Shown: one piece after another, positions 1 to 7,856 of the stretch | Layout of the letters: each line of letters begins with the position of its first letter | How positions within the stretch are numbered: the first letter of the stretch is position 1 | Assembly (NCBI GenBank): GCA_964555935.1 | Contig: CAZKUN010000020.1 | Span: forward strand, 1-58,326 | DNA: 58,326 bases | Reading direction: 5' to 3' | DNA from: CAZKUN01 sp964555935 | Lineage (GTDB): Bacteria > Armatimonadota > Zipacnadia > Zipacnadales > VGFC01 | The notes under the pieces: model-generated | Seen by the model: only the letters and a program-made list of their open reading frames with translations | Databases searched by the model: none | Told to the model about the DNA's origin: nothing | Position numbers and translations under genes: made by a program

Positions 1-90
1 TCCGCACGGCAACGAAAACGGCGTCGGGGCTAAAGCCCCTCTTACAGGGGTTGACAGCAAGCGGGCATGAGGTGGTTGGTGATGAAACCA
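1..90 (+). repeat. REP-like repeat, copy 1
   Basis: The first 90 bases recur at 198-287 with 88 of 90 identical positions (differences at 56 and 83). The core holds the palindrome GGGGCTAAAGCCCC at 26-39, followed by TCTTACA. Such short palindromic units are typical of REP or BIME elements spread by single-stranded Y1 (RAYT) transposases; no such gene is in the window. The copy begins at the window edge and may extend outside it. Apart from the three repeat copies, I see no coding sequence in 1-368. Confidence 0.8.
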
Positions 91-162
91 GATGTTCCAG
101 GCGAGGCACGGGTGAGAAACACTCCTCGCCCCCATTGCCGCGCGCTCTCATCTACCCAATCC

Positions 163-193
163 TTGTAAGAGGGGCTTTAGCCCCGATGCCGTA
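163..193 (-). repeat. REP-like core, inverted copy
   Basis: This is the reverse complement of the core of the repeats at 1-90 and 198-287, with the palindrome GGGGCTTTAGCCCC at 171-184 and the flanking TGTAAGA. It lies between the two direct copies, giving an alternating forward-inverted-forward arrangement like a BIME. Only about 30 bases of the core are shared; the longer tail of the direct copies is absent here. Confidence 0.75.
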
Positions 194-197
194 GACG

Positions 198-287
198 TCC
201 GCACGGCAACGAAAACGGCGTCGGGGCTAAAGCCCCTCTTACAGGGGTTGACGGCAAGCGGGCATGAGGTGGTTGGTGACGAAACCA
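198..287 (+). repeat. REP-like repeat, copy 2
   Basis: Second direct copy of the 90-base unit at 1-90, differing at two bases. The palindrome is at 223-236. It ends about 80 bases before the start codon of the first gene, so a hairpin formed here would lie in or just upstream of that gene's leader. Confidence 0.8.
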
Positions 288-368
288 ACCGTAAACCCCA
301 GGACTTCGCCAGCTTCTGGAATGTGAGTGAAGCATTGACGTGAGACTGACTCGGAGAGGACGCATTCC

Positions 369-1676
369 ATGACACATCGCAGCAAGGCAGGCAATCTCAG
401 CCGACGGGCGTTCGTCAAGAAGTCGCTGGCAGCGGGGAGCGCCGTGACACTGCCATGGCTCATCCCCTCGCGAGCCCTGGGCCAGGACGGCAGGGCCGCG
501 CCGTCGGAGCGGATCACGCTAGGCGCTATCGGCATAGGACCGCGCGGCAACCACGTGTTGCGGGGGATGCTGCCCATGCCGGACGTGCAGTTCGTGGCGA
601 TCTGCGATATCCGCGCGGACCGGCGCGACTCGGTGAAGGCGCTGGCGGATGAGCACTACGACAACACCGACTGTGCCCAGTACCGAGACTTGCGCGAACT
701 CCTGGCGCGCGACGACATCGACGCGGTGCTGATCGCGACGGGCGACCGGTGGCACGCGCTAGGCTCCATCATGGCAGCGAAGGCGGGCAAGCACGTCTAC
801 AGCGAGAAGCCCTGCGCGCTGACCATCGGGCAGTGCCAGGCGCTCTCGGACACGATGCGCACGTACGGACGCGTCTACCAGGCGGGGACACAGCGGCGGA
901 GCAACCCGAACTTCCAGGCGGCGACGCACCTGGTCAAGAGCGGAAAGCTGGGCCGGATCCACACGATGCACGCCTCCAGCTACCGGCCCAACGTGACCCA
1001 CGACTGGCTCCCAGCCCAGCCCGAGCCCGACCCGGAGGTCATCGACTGGGACATGTGGCTCGGCCCGTGCCCGTGGCGGCCGTACAACAAGACGTATGTG
1101 GACGGCGGGTGGCGCGGGCACTGGGACTTTGATTCCGGCGGCCGATTGCTCGACTGGGGCGCCCACACCATCGACCTCTGCCAGTGGGCGAACCAGACGG
1201 ACCACACGCTCCCGCTCACGTACGAGGCGGGAGATGAGGGCATCCGGATGGAATACGCCAACGGGGTGACGCTCATCCTGGACTACCTCGCCGATCCCTT
1301 CGGCAACCGCGACCCGCACTACGGCACGTCGCGCGGGACATGCCCCGTTCGGTATGAGGGCGACGAGGGCTGGGTGGAGACGGGCGACAGCGGCGAGATT
1401 GCCGTGCATCCGNNNNNNNNNNTGGGTTTTGAGCGGATGGCGGGGACGGATTCGACGCGCCATGGCCGGAATTTCTTCGACTGCATCAAGACCGGCGCTC
1501 TCACGAACTGCCACCCCGAGGTGATGCGCCGCTCTCACATCGCGTGCTACGCGGCGTCGTTCTCATGGGAGCTGGGACGCAAGCTGACGATCGACCCGGA
1601 GACAGAGACGTTCGTGAACGACGAGGAAGCCAACAACCTGCGCCACCGCGCCATGCGCGCGCCGTGGAGCCTGTGA
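369..1676 (+). CDS. Tat-exported Gfo/Idh/MocA family oxidoreductase
   Basis: This is an NAD(P)-dependent sugar or cyclitol dehydrogenase-like protein exported by the Tat pathway. The N-terminus has the twin-arginine motif SRRAFVKKS, a hydrophobic stretch and a likely cleavage near ALG-Q. A Rossmann segment follows (about residues 50-66), then the family EKP motif at 146-148 and the GGRLLDWGAHTID stretch at about 258-270 that supplies catalytic-type Asp and His. The ATG at 369 has GAGAGGA nine bases upstream. It heads a three-gene operon whose next gene carries DUF1080, so a role in making 3-keto-glycosides is a reasonable inference. Ten Ns at 1413-1422 interrupt the gene. The frame reads through, but the true length of the gap is unknown, so about residues 349-352 are unreliable. 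Confidence 0.92.
   Translation: MTHRSKAGNLSRRAFVKKSLAAGSAVTLPWLIPSRALGQDGRAAPSERITLGAIGIGPRGNHVLRGMLPMPDVQFVAICDIRADRRDSVKALADEHYDNTDCAQYRDLRELLARDDIDAVLIATGDRWHALGSIMAAKAGKHVYSEKPCALTIGQCQALSDTMRTYGRVYQAGTQRRSNPNFQAATHLVKSGKLGRIHTMHASSYRPNVTHDWLPAQPEPDPEVIDWDMWLGPCPWRPYNKTYVDGGWRGHWDFDSGGRLLDWGAHTIDLCQWANQTDHTLPLTYEAGDEGIRMEYANGVTLILDYLADPFGNRDPHYGTSRGTCPVRYEGDEGWVETGDSGEIAVHPXXXXGFERMAGTDSTRHGRNFFDCIKTGALTNCHPEVMRRSHIACYAASFSWELGRKLTIDPETETFVNDEEANNLRHRAMRAPWSL
1413..1422. other. Assembly gap of 10 N
   Basis: Ten consecutive undetermined bases lie inside the first oxidoreductase gene. Ten is a common placeholder length, so the real distance may differ. The frame is preserved across it as written. 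Confidence 0.99.
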
Positions 1677-1690
1677 GTCGAGGATAGAGA

Positions 1691-3874
1691 ATGATGATCC
1701 GACACGACCTGACGCTCATTGCGCTCGCCATATTGGTTTCCATGCTGTGCCCCGCGTTTCTCTCGGCCCAGGCTACGGGCTCGGGCGCCGAGCAGATCGC
1801 CGTGCTGGAGTCGGATGCTGACGTGTTCGCCAAGGCCAAGGCCTGCCAACGACTCGCCCTGATCGGCGACCCCTACGCGGCGCCCGCGTTGGGCAAGCTG
1901 CTGTCGGACGCGCAACTGAGCGCCTACGCTCGGGCGGCGTTGGAGACGATTGGGGGCCCGCAGGCGGCTCAGGAACTGGTGATCGCGGCGAGGCAGTTGG
2001 ACGGCAAGTTGCTCGCCGGTGCGGTCAACTCTCTCGGAGCGCTTCGGGCGCCCGGCGCCAGCACCTTGGCGCTGTGCCGCAAACTGGTGGATGGGGACGA
2101 TGCTGCGCTATCCGCCGTGGCGTTGGCGGCCCTGGGGCGGATTGCGACGGAGGGCGCAGCATCGGCGCTGCAGCACGCGCTGCGCGGCAACTCGCCTTCG
2201 GGCCGGACCTCGGCGGCCCGAGCCGGCCTGGAGTGCGCCGATCGAATGCTCGCCGCGGGCCAGCGAGGTCCGGCCATTACGCTGCTCGCGCGCGTGCGCC
2301 ACGCAGGCGTGCCCGAGCACGTGCGGGTGGCAGCGGCGTGTCGGCTGATGGTGGTCAGGCAGTCGCATGGAATCCCGATACTCATCGAGCACCTCAGAAC
2401 CGGGGGCCCGGCAGCGTGGAGCGCGACTCTTGGGGCGATTCGGGAGATGCCCGGCGACGACGTGACGGCCGCGTTAGTTGACGAGCTGCCACGGGTGGCG
2501 CCCGGCGCTCAGGTGATGATCATCCACGCCCTGACCGACCGCTCGAAGGGCGTCGAGTGGGTGCCCACCGTGGAGCCCTACCTCGGCGCGGAAGACAGCC
2601 CTGTTCGCGCCGCCGCCGCCAACGCGTTGACCTTGGCCGCGCGTAGGTTCGCCGACGCGGGCGATGCGAAGCGGAGCGCCGAGTTGCTGGCGATGACGGC
2701 CTCGCACCCAGTGGACCGCGCGACGCTCGCCGCGGCCGTCAGCGCGTTACGGTCACGCGGCGTGGTGGTCAACCTGGCCGCGCGCGAGGGTTTCATCACG
2801 AAGTGGCGATTGCTCGGCCCGGTGGGCACGCATGACGGGCTCGTGGACGCCGATGCCGTCTCGACAGGCGGTCCGATCGATACGTCGGCAACCGTGGAGT
2901 TCGAGGGCCGGACGCTCGCGTGGGGTCGCTGGGAGTCGGATGGCTCAACCGGAAGCGTCAACTTCCTCCAGGCCATTGCTCAGAAGGCCGATACGGCCGC
3001 GTATGCCTACGCGGAGGTCGTTGCCCCCAAGGCGCGGGACATTCTACTCAAGGTTGGCAGCGATGACAGCGTCTACGTCTGGCTGAACGGGGAACTGGTG
3101 CACCGCAACAACACGAGCCGAGGCGTTACGGTGGACGAGGACGTGGTCGAGGCGAGCTTGATCGCCGGGACGAACACGATCCTGGCGAAGGTGCTCAACG
3201 GCGCGGCCGATTGGGGCCTCGCTGTCAGACTGACCGATCGCGAGGGGCGGCCGTTGGCACTGGAACAGGTGGACCTCCCCGGTGAAGAACCGGCCGAGCC
3301 GGTGGACGTTTCCTCGCTGGAGTTCGTCCCGCTGTTCGACGGCGAGACCTTCGACGGCTGGGAGGGCGACACCGAAGGCTCGTTCCGCATCGAGGACGGG
3401 GCGATCGTGGGAGGCAACCTGGACACGCCAATTCCTCGGAACGAGTTTCTCTCCGTCACCCGCCCCTACGCCAACTTCATCCTGCGGCTCGAGTGCAAGC
3501 TCGTCGACGCCAACGGCGGGATCCAGATCCGCTCAGAGCGCGTGCCGGACGGCGCGGAGATGAAGGGCTACCAGGCGGACATGGACAGTGGCGGGACGTA
3601 TTGGGGCTGCCTGTATGACGAATCCCGGCGCGGGATGCTCGTGCAGGCCGACGCGGAAGAGACGGCTCGGATCGTGAAGAAGGACGACTGGAACTCGTAT
3701 GAGATTCGCTGCGAGGGGCCACGCATCCGACTGATTGTCAACGGCCTCCAGACCGTGGACTACATCGAAACCGACGGCAGCATACCACTGAGCGGCCTGA
3801 TTGCAGTGCAGGTCCACGCGGGCGCCCCCAGCGAGACGTGGTACCGGAACATCACCATCGCCGAGTTGCCGTAG
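1691..3874 (+). CDS. Secreted HEAT-repeat protein with C-terminal DUF1080 (3-keto-disaccharide hydrolase) domain
   Basis: A signal peptide covers about residues 1-25. Residues about 30-340 are alanine-rich helical repeats of HEAT/PBS-lyase type. Residues about 360-530 form a beta-rich module with a VYVWLNGELVH motif, as in sugar-binding jelly rolls. Residues about 543-727 are a DUF1080 domain, opening with PLFDGETFDGWEG and ending in a lectin-like sandwich. DUF1080 members hydrolyse 3-keto-glycosides; the HEAT part may be a scaffold. The gene begins 14 bases after the oxidoreductase, so the two are probably co-transcribed. Placing the oxidoreductase and hydrolase in one pathway is an inference. 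Confidence 0.88.
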   Translation: MMIRHDLTLIALAILVSMLCPAFLSAQATGSGAEQIAVLESDADVFAKAKACQRLALIGDPYAAPALGKLLSDAQLSAYARAALETIGGPQAAQELVIAARQLDGKLLAGAVNSLGALRAPGASTLALCRKLVDGDDAALSAVALAALGRIATEGAASALQHALRGNSPSGRTSAARAGLECADRMLAAGQRGPAITLLARVRHAGVPEHVRVAAACRLMVVRQSHGIPILIEHLRTGGPAAWSATLGAIREMPGDDVTAALVDELPRVAPGAQVMIIHALTDRSKGVEWVPTVEPYLGAEDSPVRAAAANALTLAARRFADAGDAKRSAELLAMTASHPVDRATLAAAVSALRSRGVVVNLAAREGFITKWRLLGPVGTHDGLVDADAVSTGGPIDTSATVEFEGRTLAWGRWESDGSTGSVNFLQAIAQKADTAAYAYAEVVAPKARDILLKVGSDDSVYVWLNGELVHRNNTSRGVTVDEDVVEASLIAGTNTILAKVLNGAADWGLAVRLTDREGRPLALEQVDLPGEEPAEPVDVSSLEFVPLFDGETFDGWEGDTEGSFRIEDGAIVGGNLDTPIPRNEFLSVTRPYANFILRLECKLVDANGGIQIRSERVPDGAEMKGYQADMDSGGTYWGCLYDESRRGMLVQADAEETARIVKKDDWNSYEIRCEGPRIRLIVNGLQTVDYIETDGSIPLSGLIAVQVHAGAPSETWYRNITIAELP

Positions 3875-3911
3875 GCCCTGTATCGAGTGCTGAATTGAGA
3901 GGGTGTCAGAC

Positions 3912-6665
3912 ATGAACTCGTGCAGCCTCGTCGCGGCGCCTCTGATCCTGGTCTGCTGGTGCGCGAGCGCGATGGCAGGAGAGCCGGGCGCGCTAACGCT
4001 GCACGTGGCGACTAACGGCAATGATGCCTGGACGGGCAGAGACGCGCGCCCGGCCGCAGCTAAGAGCATCGGGCCCTTCGCAACGCTCGCTCGCGCGCGT
4101 GACGAGGTCCGGGAGCTGATGGCTGATCCGCCGCCTGGCGGCATCGTGGTCGAGATCGCGGGAGGCGTTTACCAGCTTGCCGAGCCCATCGAGTTCGGGT
4201 CCGATGACTCGGGGACAGAGACCTGCCCCATCGAGTATCGAGCGCGCGCGGGCGAAGAGGTGCGTCTGGTCGGCGGACAGACCATCTCGGGCTGGCAGCG
4301 AGTGAAGGACCCATCCGTCCTCGAGCGTCTCGCGCCAGCCGCACGCAAGAAGGTCGTCCAGGCCGACCTGCGCGCGCTCGGCGTGACCGACCTCCAGGGC
4401 ATCAACAACCCGCGGACTTACCAGTCGGATCCGGGCCTGGAGCTGTTCTTCGACGACAAGCCGATGACGCTCGCCCGGTACCCCAACGGCGGCTACATGA
4501 AGATCGCCGAGGTGCTCGACGACGAGGGCGATGTGATCGCAGACCCTCAGGCCAGGACGACATCCAAGACGTTCATCTGCGACGACCCTCGCGTCGGGCG
4601 CTGGACGGGTGAGACGGACGTTTGGCTCCACGGCTTCTGGGTATGGGATTGGTCGGATGTTCGCGTGCCGCTCGGCGGCGTGGATCCCGATCGAAACGTC
4701 GTCACCGTAGGCGCGCCCATTGAGGTGCGCAAGGGTCAGTGGTTCTATGCCGAGAACGTCCTGGCCGAACTGGATCGTCCCGGCGAGTGGTACCTCGACC
4801 GAGAGACCGCCATCATCTACTTCTGGCCGCCGAGCCGCGTGTCGGCCGGCAACGCGGTTGTGTCGATCGTTCGTGACATCATCCAACTCACCGATGTCTC
4901 TTACGTAACGCTGCGCGGCCTGACCGTTGAGGCCGGACGAGGCACGGGGGTAACCATCAAGGGCGGCTCGCGCGTGACGATCGCGGGCTGCACGTTCCGC
5001 AATCTGGGGAATTGGGCGGTTCGCGTCAACGACGGAACGGACCACGCCGTCGTCGGGTGCGATGTCTACCAAACCGGTCAGGGCGGCATCCACCTCGAGG
5101 GCGGCGACCGAAAGACGCTCACGCCCGCGGGGCACGTAGCCGACAACAATCACATCCACCATATCGCGCGCTGGGATCCGGTTTACCAGCAGGCGATCGC
5201 GCTCTTTGGCGTGGGCAACAGCGCTACTCACAACCTCATCGACAACGTGCCTCACATCGCCATCGGATTCAGCCACAATGAGATGACGATTGAGTACAAC
5301 GAGATCCACAGTGCGGTCTTCCAGTCGAATGACGCGGGCGCGATCTACACCTCGCCGCCGGACGAGACATGGTCGATGCGAGGCCACAAGATCCGCTACA
5401 ACTACCTCCACAACATTCACGGCTTCGAGGGCCGAGGATGCCACGGCGTCTACCTTGACGACTGCTTCTCGTCGGCCGACATCTCGGGCAACATCTTCTA
5501 CGACGTCGCCAACGCCATCCTCATCGGCGGCGGGCGCGACAACCCGATGACCGACAACATGTTCATCAACTGCGGCCGCGCGTTCCACATCGACGCGCGA
5601 GGCCTCGGGTGGGCAAGCGCGGTCGGCAACTCCGCAACCCAGGAACTCCACGCCCTCAACTACACGCAACCGCCGTGGTCGACGAAGTACCCGGAGCTTC
5701 TCGGTATCCTCGAGGATGAGCCACTCGCGCCCAAGGGCAATGTCATGGCCCGCAACATCTGCTGGGGCACGCCGTGGGGCTATACCGAAGCCAAGGCAGA
5801 GCCGCACGTGACCTTCGAGGACAACCTCATCGACGTCGATCCGCTGTTCGCCGAGCCGCTCCCGGCGAGTTTCCGATTGTCCCCCGACTCGCCCGCGAAT
5901 GACATCGGCTTCCACCCCACCCCCTTCCGCCGGATCGGCCTCTACGAGAGCGCGGATCGCGCGTCATGGCCGGTGACATCTGAACTCCGTCGCGATCCCA
6001 AGCCGCCTGCCGCCAAGCCCGCGCCCGTCCGCAAGGCCGGCCCGCCACCGAAGTTCGACATCCCGCGTCTGACAGGCGATGTGACGGTAGACGGCGAGCT
6101 GACAGCGGACGAGTGGTTCGGGTTGGCGCGTGGCGACGGGCTCGTGTTGCGAGAGGGAGTTGACGGCGAGAAGTGCAAGCTTCAGACCGTCGCTTGGCTG
6201 GCCTACGATAGTGACGCCCTCTACGTCGCCTTCGACAACGCGGTCGACGCGGACATTCCGATGGGCATGGGTGATGCGTGGGGCAGCAACGACGCCGTCG
6301 AGGTCTCGCTCAGCAATGCCGCCCTGGGCGACAAAGCGCCGATCATCGTGCTGCGCGGCTTCGCCTGCGGAACCTTCGAGTCCAGTCAAGAGGCGGGCGC
6401 GCCGCCGGATGTGGCCAATAAAGCCGCCGAGGACGTGGAATATGCCGCCAATGTCATCGGGCCCGACCGCTGGGTGGCTGAGATGCGCGTGCCCTTCGCG
6501 TCGCTGGGTATCGACGCGACGAGCGGCAAACACTTCCCGCTGAGCCTCGCGGTGCGAAAGCAAGGCGACGACCCGTGGGTCATGTGGCGCGGCACCGGCG
6601 CGTGCACGTGGGAGGTATCCGAGGCCGGTCGCGTGCGGTTCGCGCGGGGGACAGGAGAGGAATGA
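3912..6665 (+). CDS. Secreted right-handed parallel beta-helix protein with CBM9-like C-terminal domain
   Basis: The ATG at 3912 is preferred over the in-frame GTG at 3903 because GAGAGG lies about nine bases upstream of the ATG. The 917-residue product has a signal peptide ending near AMA-G. The usual beta-helix opening LHVATNGNDAWTGR is followed by long Asn- and Gly-rich rungs (about residues 140-650), the fold of pectate lyases and several glycoside hydrolases. Residues about 714-917 resemble carbohydrate-binding family 9: VDGELTADEW, then LAYDSDALYVAF, then a VEVSLS strand. It is third in the operon after the oxidoreductase and DUF1080 genes. The substrate is unknown; lyase or hydrolase activity on a uronic-acid polysaccharide is likely but unproven. 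Confidence 0.88.
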   Translation: MNSCSLVAAPLILVCWCASAMAGEPGALTLHVATNGNDAWTGRDARPAAAKSIGPFATLARARDEVRELMADPPPGGIVVEIAGGVYQLAEPIEFGSDDSGTETCPIEYRARAGEEVRLVGGQTISGWQRVKDPSVLERLAPAARKKVVQADLRALGVTDLQGINNPRTYQSDPGLELFFDDKPMTLARYPNGGYMKIAEVLDDEGDVIADPQARTTSKTFICDDPRVGRWTGETDVWLHGFWVWDWSDVRVPLGGVDPDRNVVTVGAPIEVRKGQWFYAENVLAELDRPGEWYLDRETAIIYFWPPSRVSAGNAVVSIVRDIIQLTDVSYVTLRGLTVEAGRGTGVTIKGGSRVTIAGCTFRNLGNWAVRVNDGTDHAVVGCDVYQTGQGGIHLEGGDRKTLTPAGHVADNNHIHHIARWDPVYQQAIALFGVGNSATHNLIDNVPHIAIGFSHNEMTIEYNEIHSAVFQSNDAGAIYTSPPDETWSMRGHKIRYNYLHNIHGFEGRGCHGVYLDDCFSSADISGNIFYDVANAILIGGGRDNPMTDNMFINCGRAFHIDARGLGWASAVGNSATQELHALNYTQPPWSTKYPELLGILEDEPLAPKGNVMARNICWGTPWGYTEAKAEPHVTFEDNLIDVDPLFAEPLPASFRLSPDSPANDIGFHPTPFRRIGLYESADRASWPVTSELRRDPKPPAAKPAPVRKAGPPPKFDIPRLTGDVTVDGELTADEWFGLARGDGLVLREGVDGEKCKLQTVAWLAYDSDALYVAFDNAVDADIPMGMGDAWGSNDAVEVSLSNAALGDKAPIIVLRGFACGTFESSQEAGAPPDVANKAAEDVEYAANVIGPDRWVAEMRVPFASLGIDATSGKHFPLSLAVRKQGDDPWVMWRGTGACTWEVSEAGRVRFARGTGEE

Positions 6666-6686
6666 CCGGGGTGGGTCTTGGGTCGA

Positions 6687-7856
6687 TCACATCGGCTGCC
6701 AATGCGCCCACATCGCACCATATCCCTCAGGCACGTCGGTGATGGGCGCGCAATCCGTGCCATCCGCCCGAGCCACGTAGAGCTGACGCCGGCCGCTACG
6801 GGTCGAACCGAAGAGCAACCAATCGCCGCCGGGCGACACCTCCGGGTGGTAATGGAGCGCGCCGGGTTCTGAGTGGGTCAACTGCTCCAGCTCGCCGCCG
6901 AGGCCAACCCGCATCAACTCGACGGCATCCCCCACCTTGGCCGTGTAGTAGACCCACCGCGAGTCCGGCGACCACACCGGCACATCGCTGCTGCCACCGT
7001 GGAAGTCAGGCACATCCAGGAACTCGACCACACCCCTATACTCCCCACGGTCGGCCAGCTTCCGCAGGCCCGAGCCGTCTCGCTCCAGCAGGTGCGGGTG
7101 GCAGTTGTAGTGCTCGCCGGACACGAACAGAACGTGCTGCCCATCAGGCGACCACGTCGGAGAGAAATTGAACGGGTTGCCCGTCTCGACCCGGAGAGCA
7201 TTCTGGCCGTCCGCATCGGCCAGCACGAGTTGGTAATCCTGATGGTAGGCGATGCGCTCGCCGTCGGGGGAGGCGTTGAACCCGTAGGCGAAGCCGGCTT
7301 GGGCTGAAAGATCGCGCTTGTCCGTGCCGTCGGCGTTCATGCTGAAGGGCCGAGACTCGCTACCGATCAGAGCCTGAAAGCCAACGCGCGTCGACTCGCC
7401 CGGCCAGAAGAACAGCCCCGAGTTGTAGTAGCTGACGCGCTCGACGGCCGTGAGATTCTCGACGCCCCCTGTTGCGAGATCGACCAAGCAACAGTCGATC
7501 AGCCAACCCTCCGGCGTGTGGCGGAACTGCTTCTGCGCTTCCTCCCAGGCGGCGTTCTCGTCGCTCTCGTAGGCCTGAAGCACGATCGCCTTCGCGCCGT
7601 CGGGCGACCAGCCCGCGTGCTGGGTCCACGTATTGGCCTCCCGCGCCAGTTCCGGCGCCAGCTCGCGCCGCCCCGTTCCATCCGCCCGCACCACGCACGC
7701 GCGTTCGGTGGATACATTCGCCAGACGCCCGCCCGGCAGGTCCGTCCGGTACTCGGTGTAGCCGATGAGGGTCGGCGGGCGATCCATTCGCGTAACCTCC
7801 TGGGCGGGCGTAACCCGCAAACCCACAGCGCCGATCAGCAGCAGAGACCCTATCAT
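6687..7856 (-). CDS. PD40 beta-propeller protein, PL22 oligogalacturonide lyase-like or TolB-like
   Basis: About 389 residues form a seven-bladed-type propeller with repeated W/SPDG blade motifs (GWSPDGAKAI, TWSPDGQHVLF, VWSPDSRWVYY). ALHYHPEVSPGGDWLLF resembles the metal-binding H-x-H blade of family PL22 oligogalacturonide lyases, and CHPHLLERDG adds further His residues. The gene starts on an ATGA overlap with the upstream LamG gene, so translation is probably coupled. A second in-frame ATG at 7787 has a strong GGAGG eight bases upstream and would give a form without the short hydrophobic N-terminus. A general TolB-like propeller is the alternative assignment. Confidence 0.75.
   Translation of the reverse strand: MIGSLLLIGAVGLRVTPAQEVTRMDRPPTLIGYTEYRTDLPGGRLANVSTERACVVRADGTGRRELAPELAREANTWTQHAGWSPDGAKAIVLQAYESDENAAWEEAQKQFRHTPEGWLIDCCLVDLATGGVENLTAVERVSYYNSGLFFWPGESTRVGFQALIGSESRPFSMNADGTDKRDLSAQAGFAYGFNASPDGERIAYHQDYQLVLADADGQNALRVETGNPFNFSPTWSPDGQHVLFVSGEHYNCHPHLLERDGSGLRKLADRGEYRGVVEFLDVPDFHGGSSDVPVWSPDSRWVYYTAKVGDAVELMRVGLGGELEQLTHSEPGALHYHPEVSPGGDWLLFGSTRSGRRQLYVARADGTDCAPITDVPEGYGAMWAHWQPM

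Noticed and set aside
1..287. CRISPR array
   Set aside because: Only two direct copies of a 90-base unit plus one inverted core; no regular spacers or cas genes.
3993..5915. Long open frame on the minus strand opposite the beta-helix gene
   Set aside because: The product is rich in Arg, Val and Asp with no domain, signal or Shine-Dalgarno, as expected from the antisense of a high-GC gene; the plus-strand frame encodes a clear beta-helix protein.
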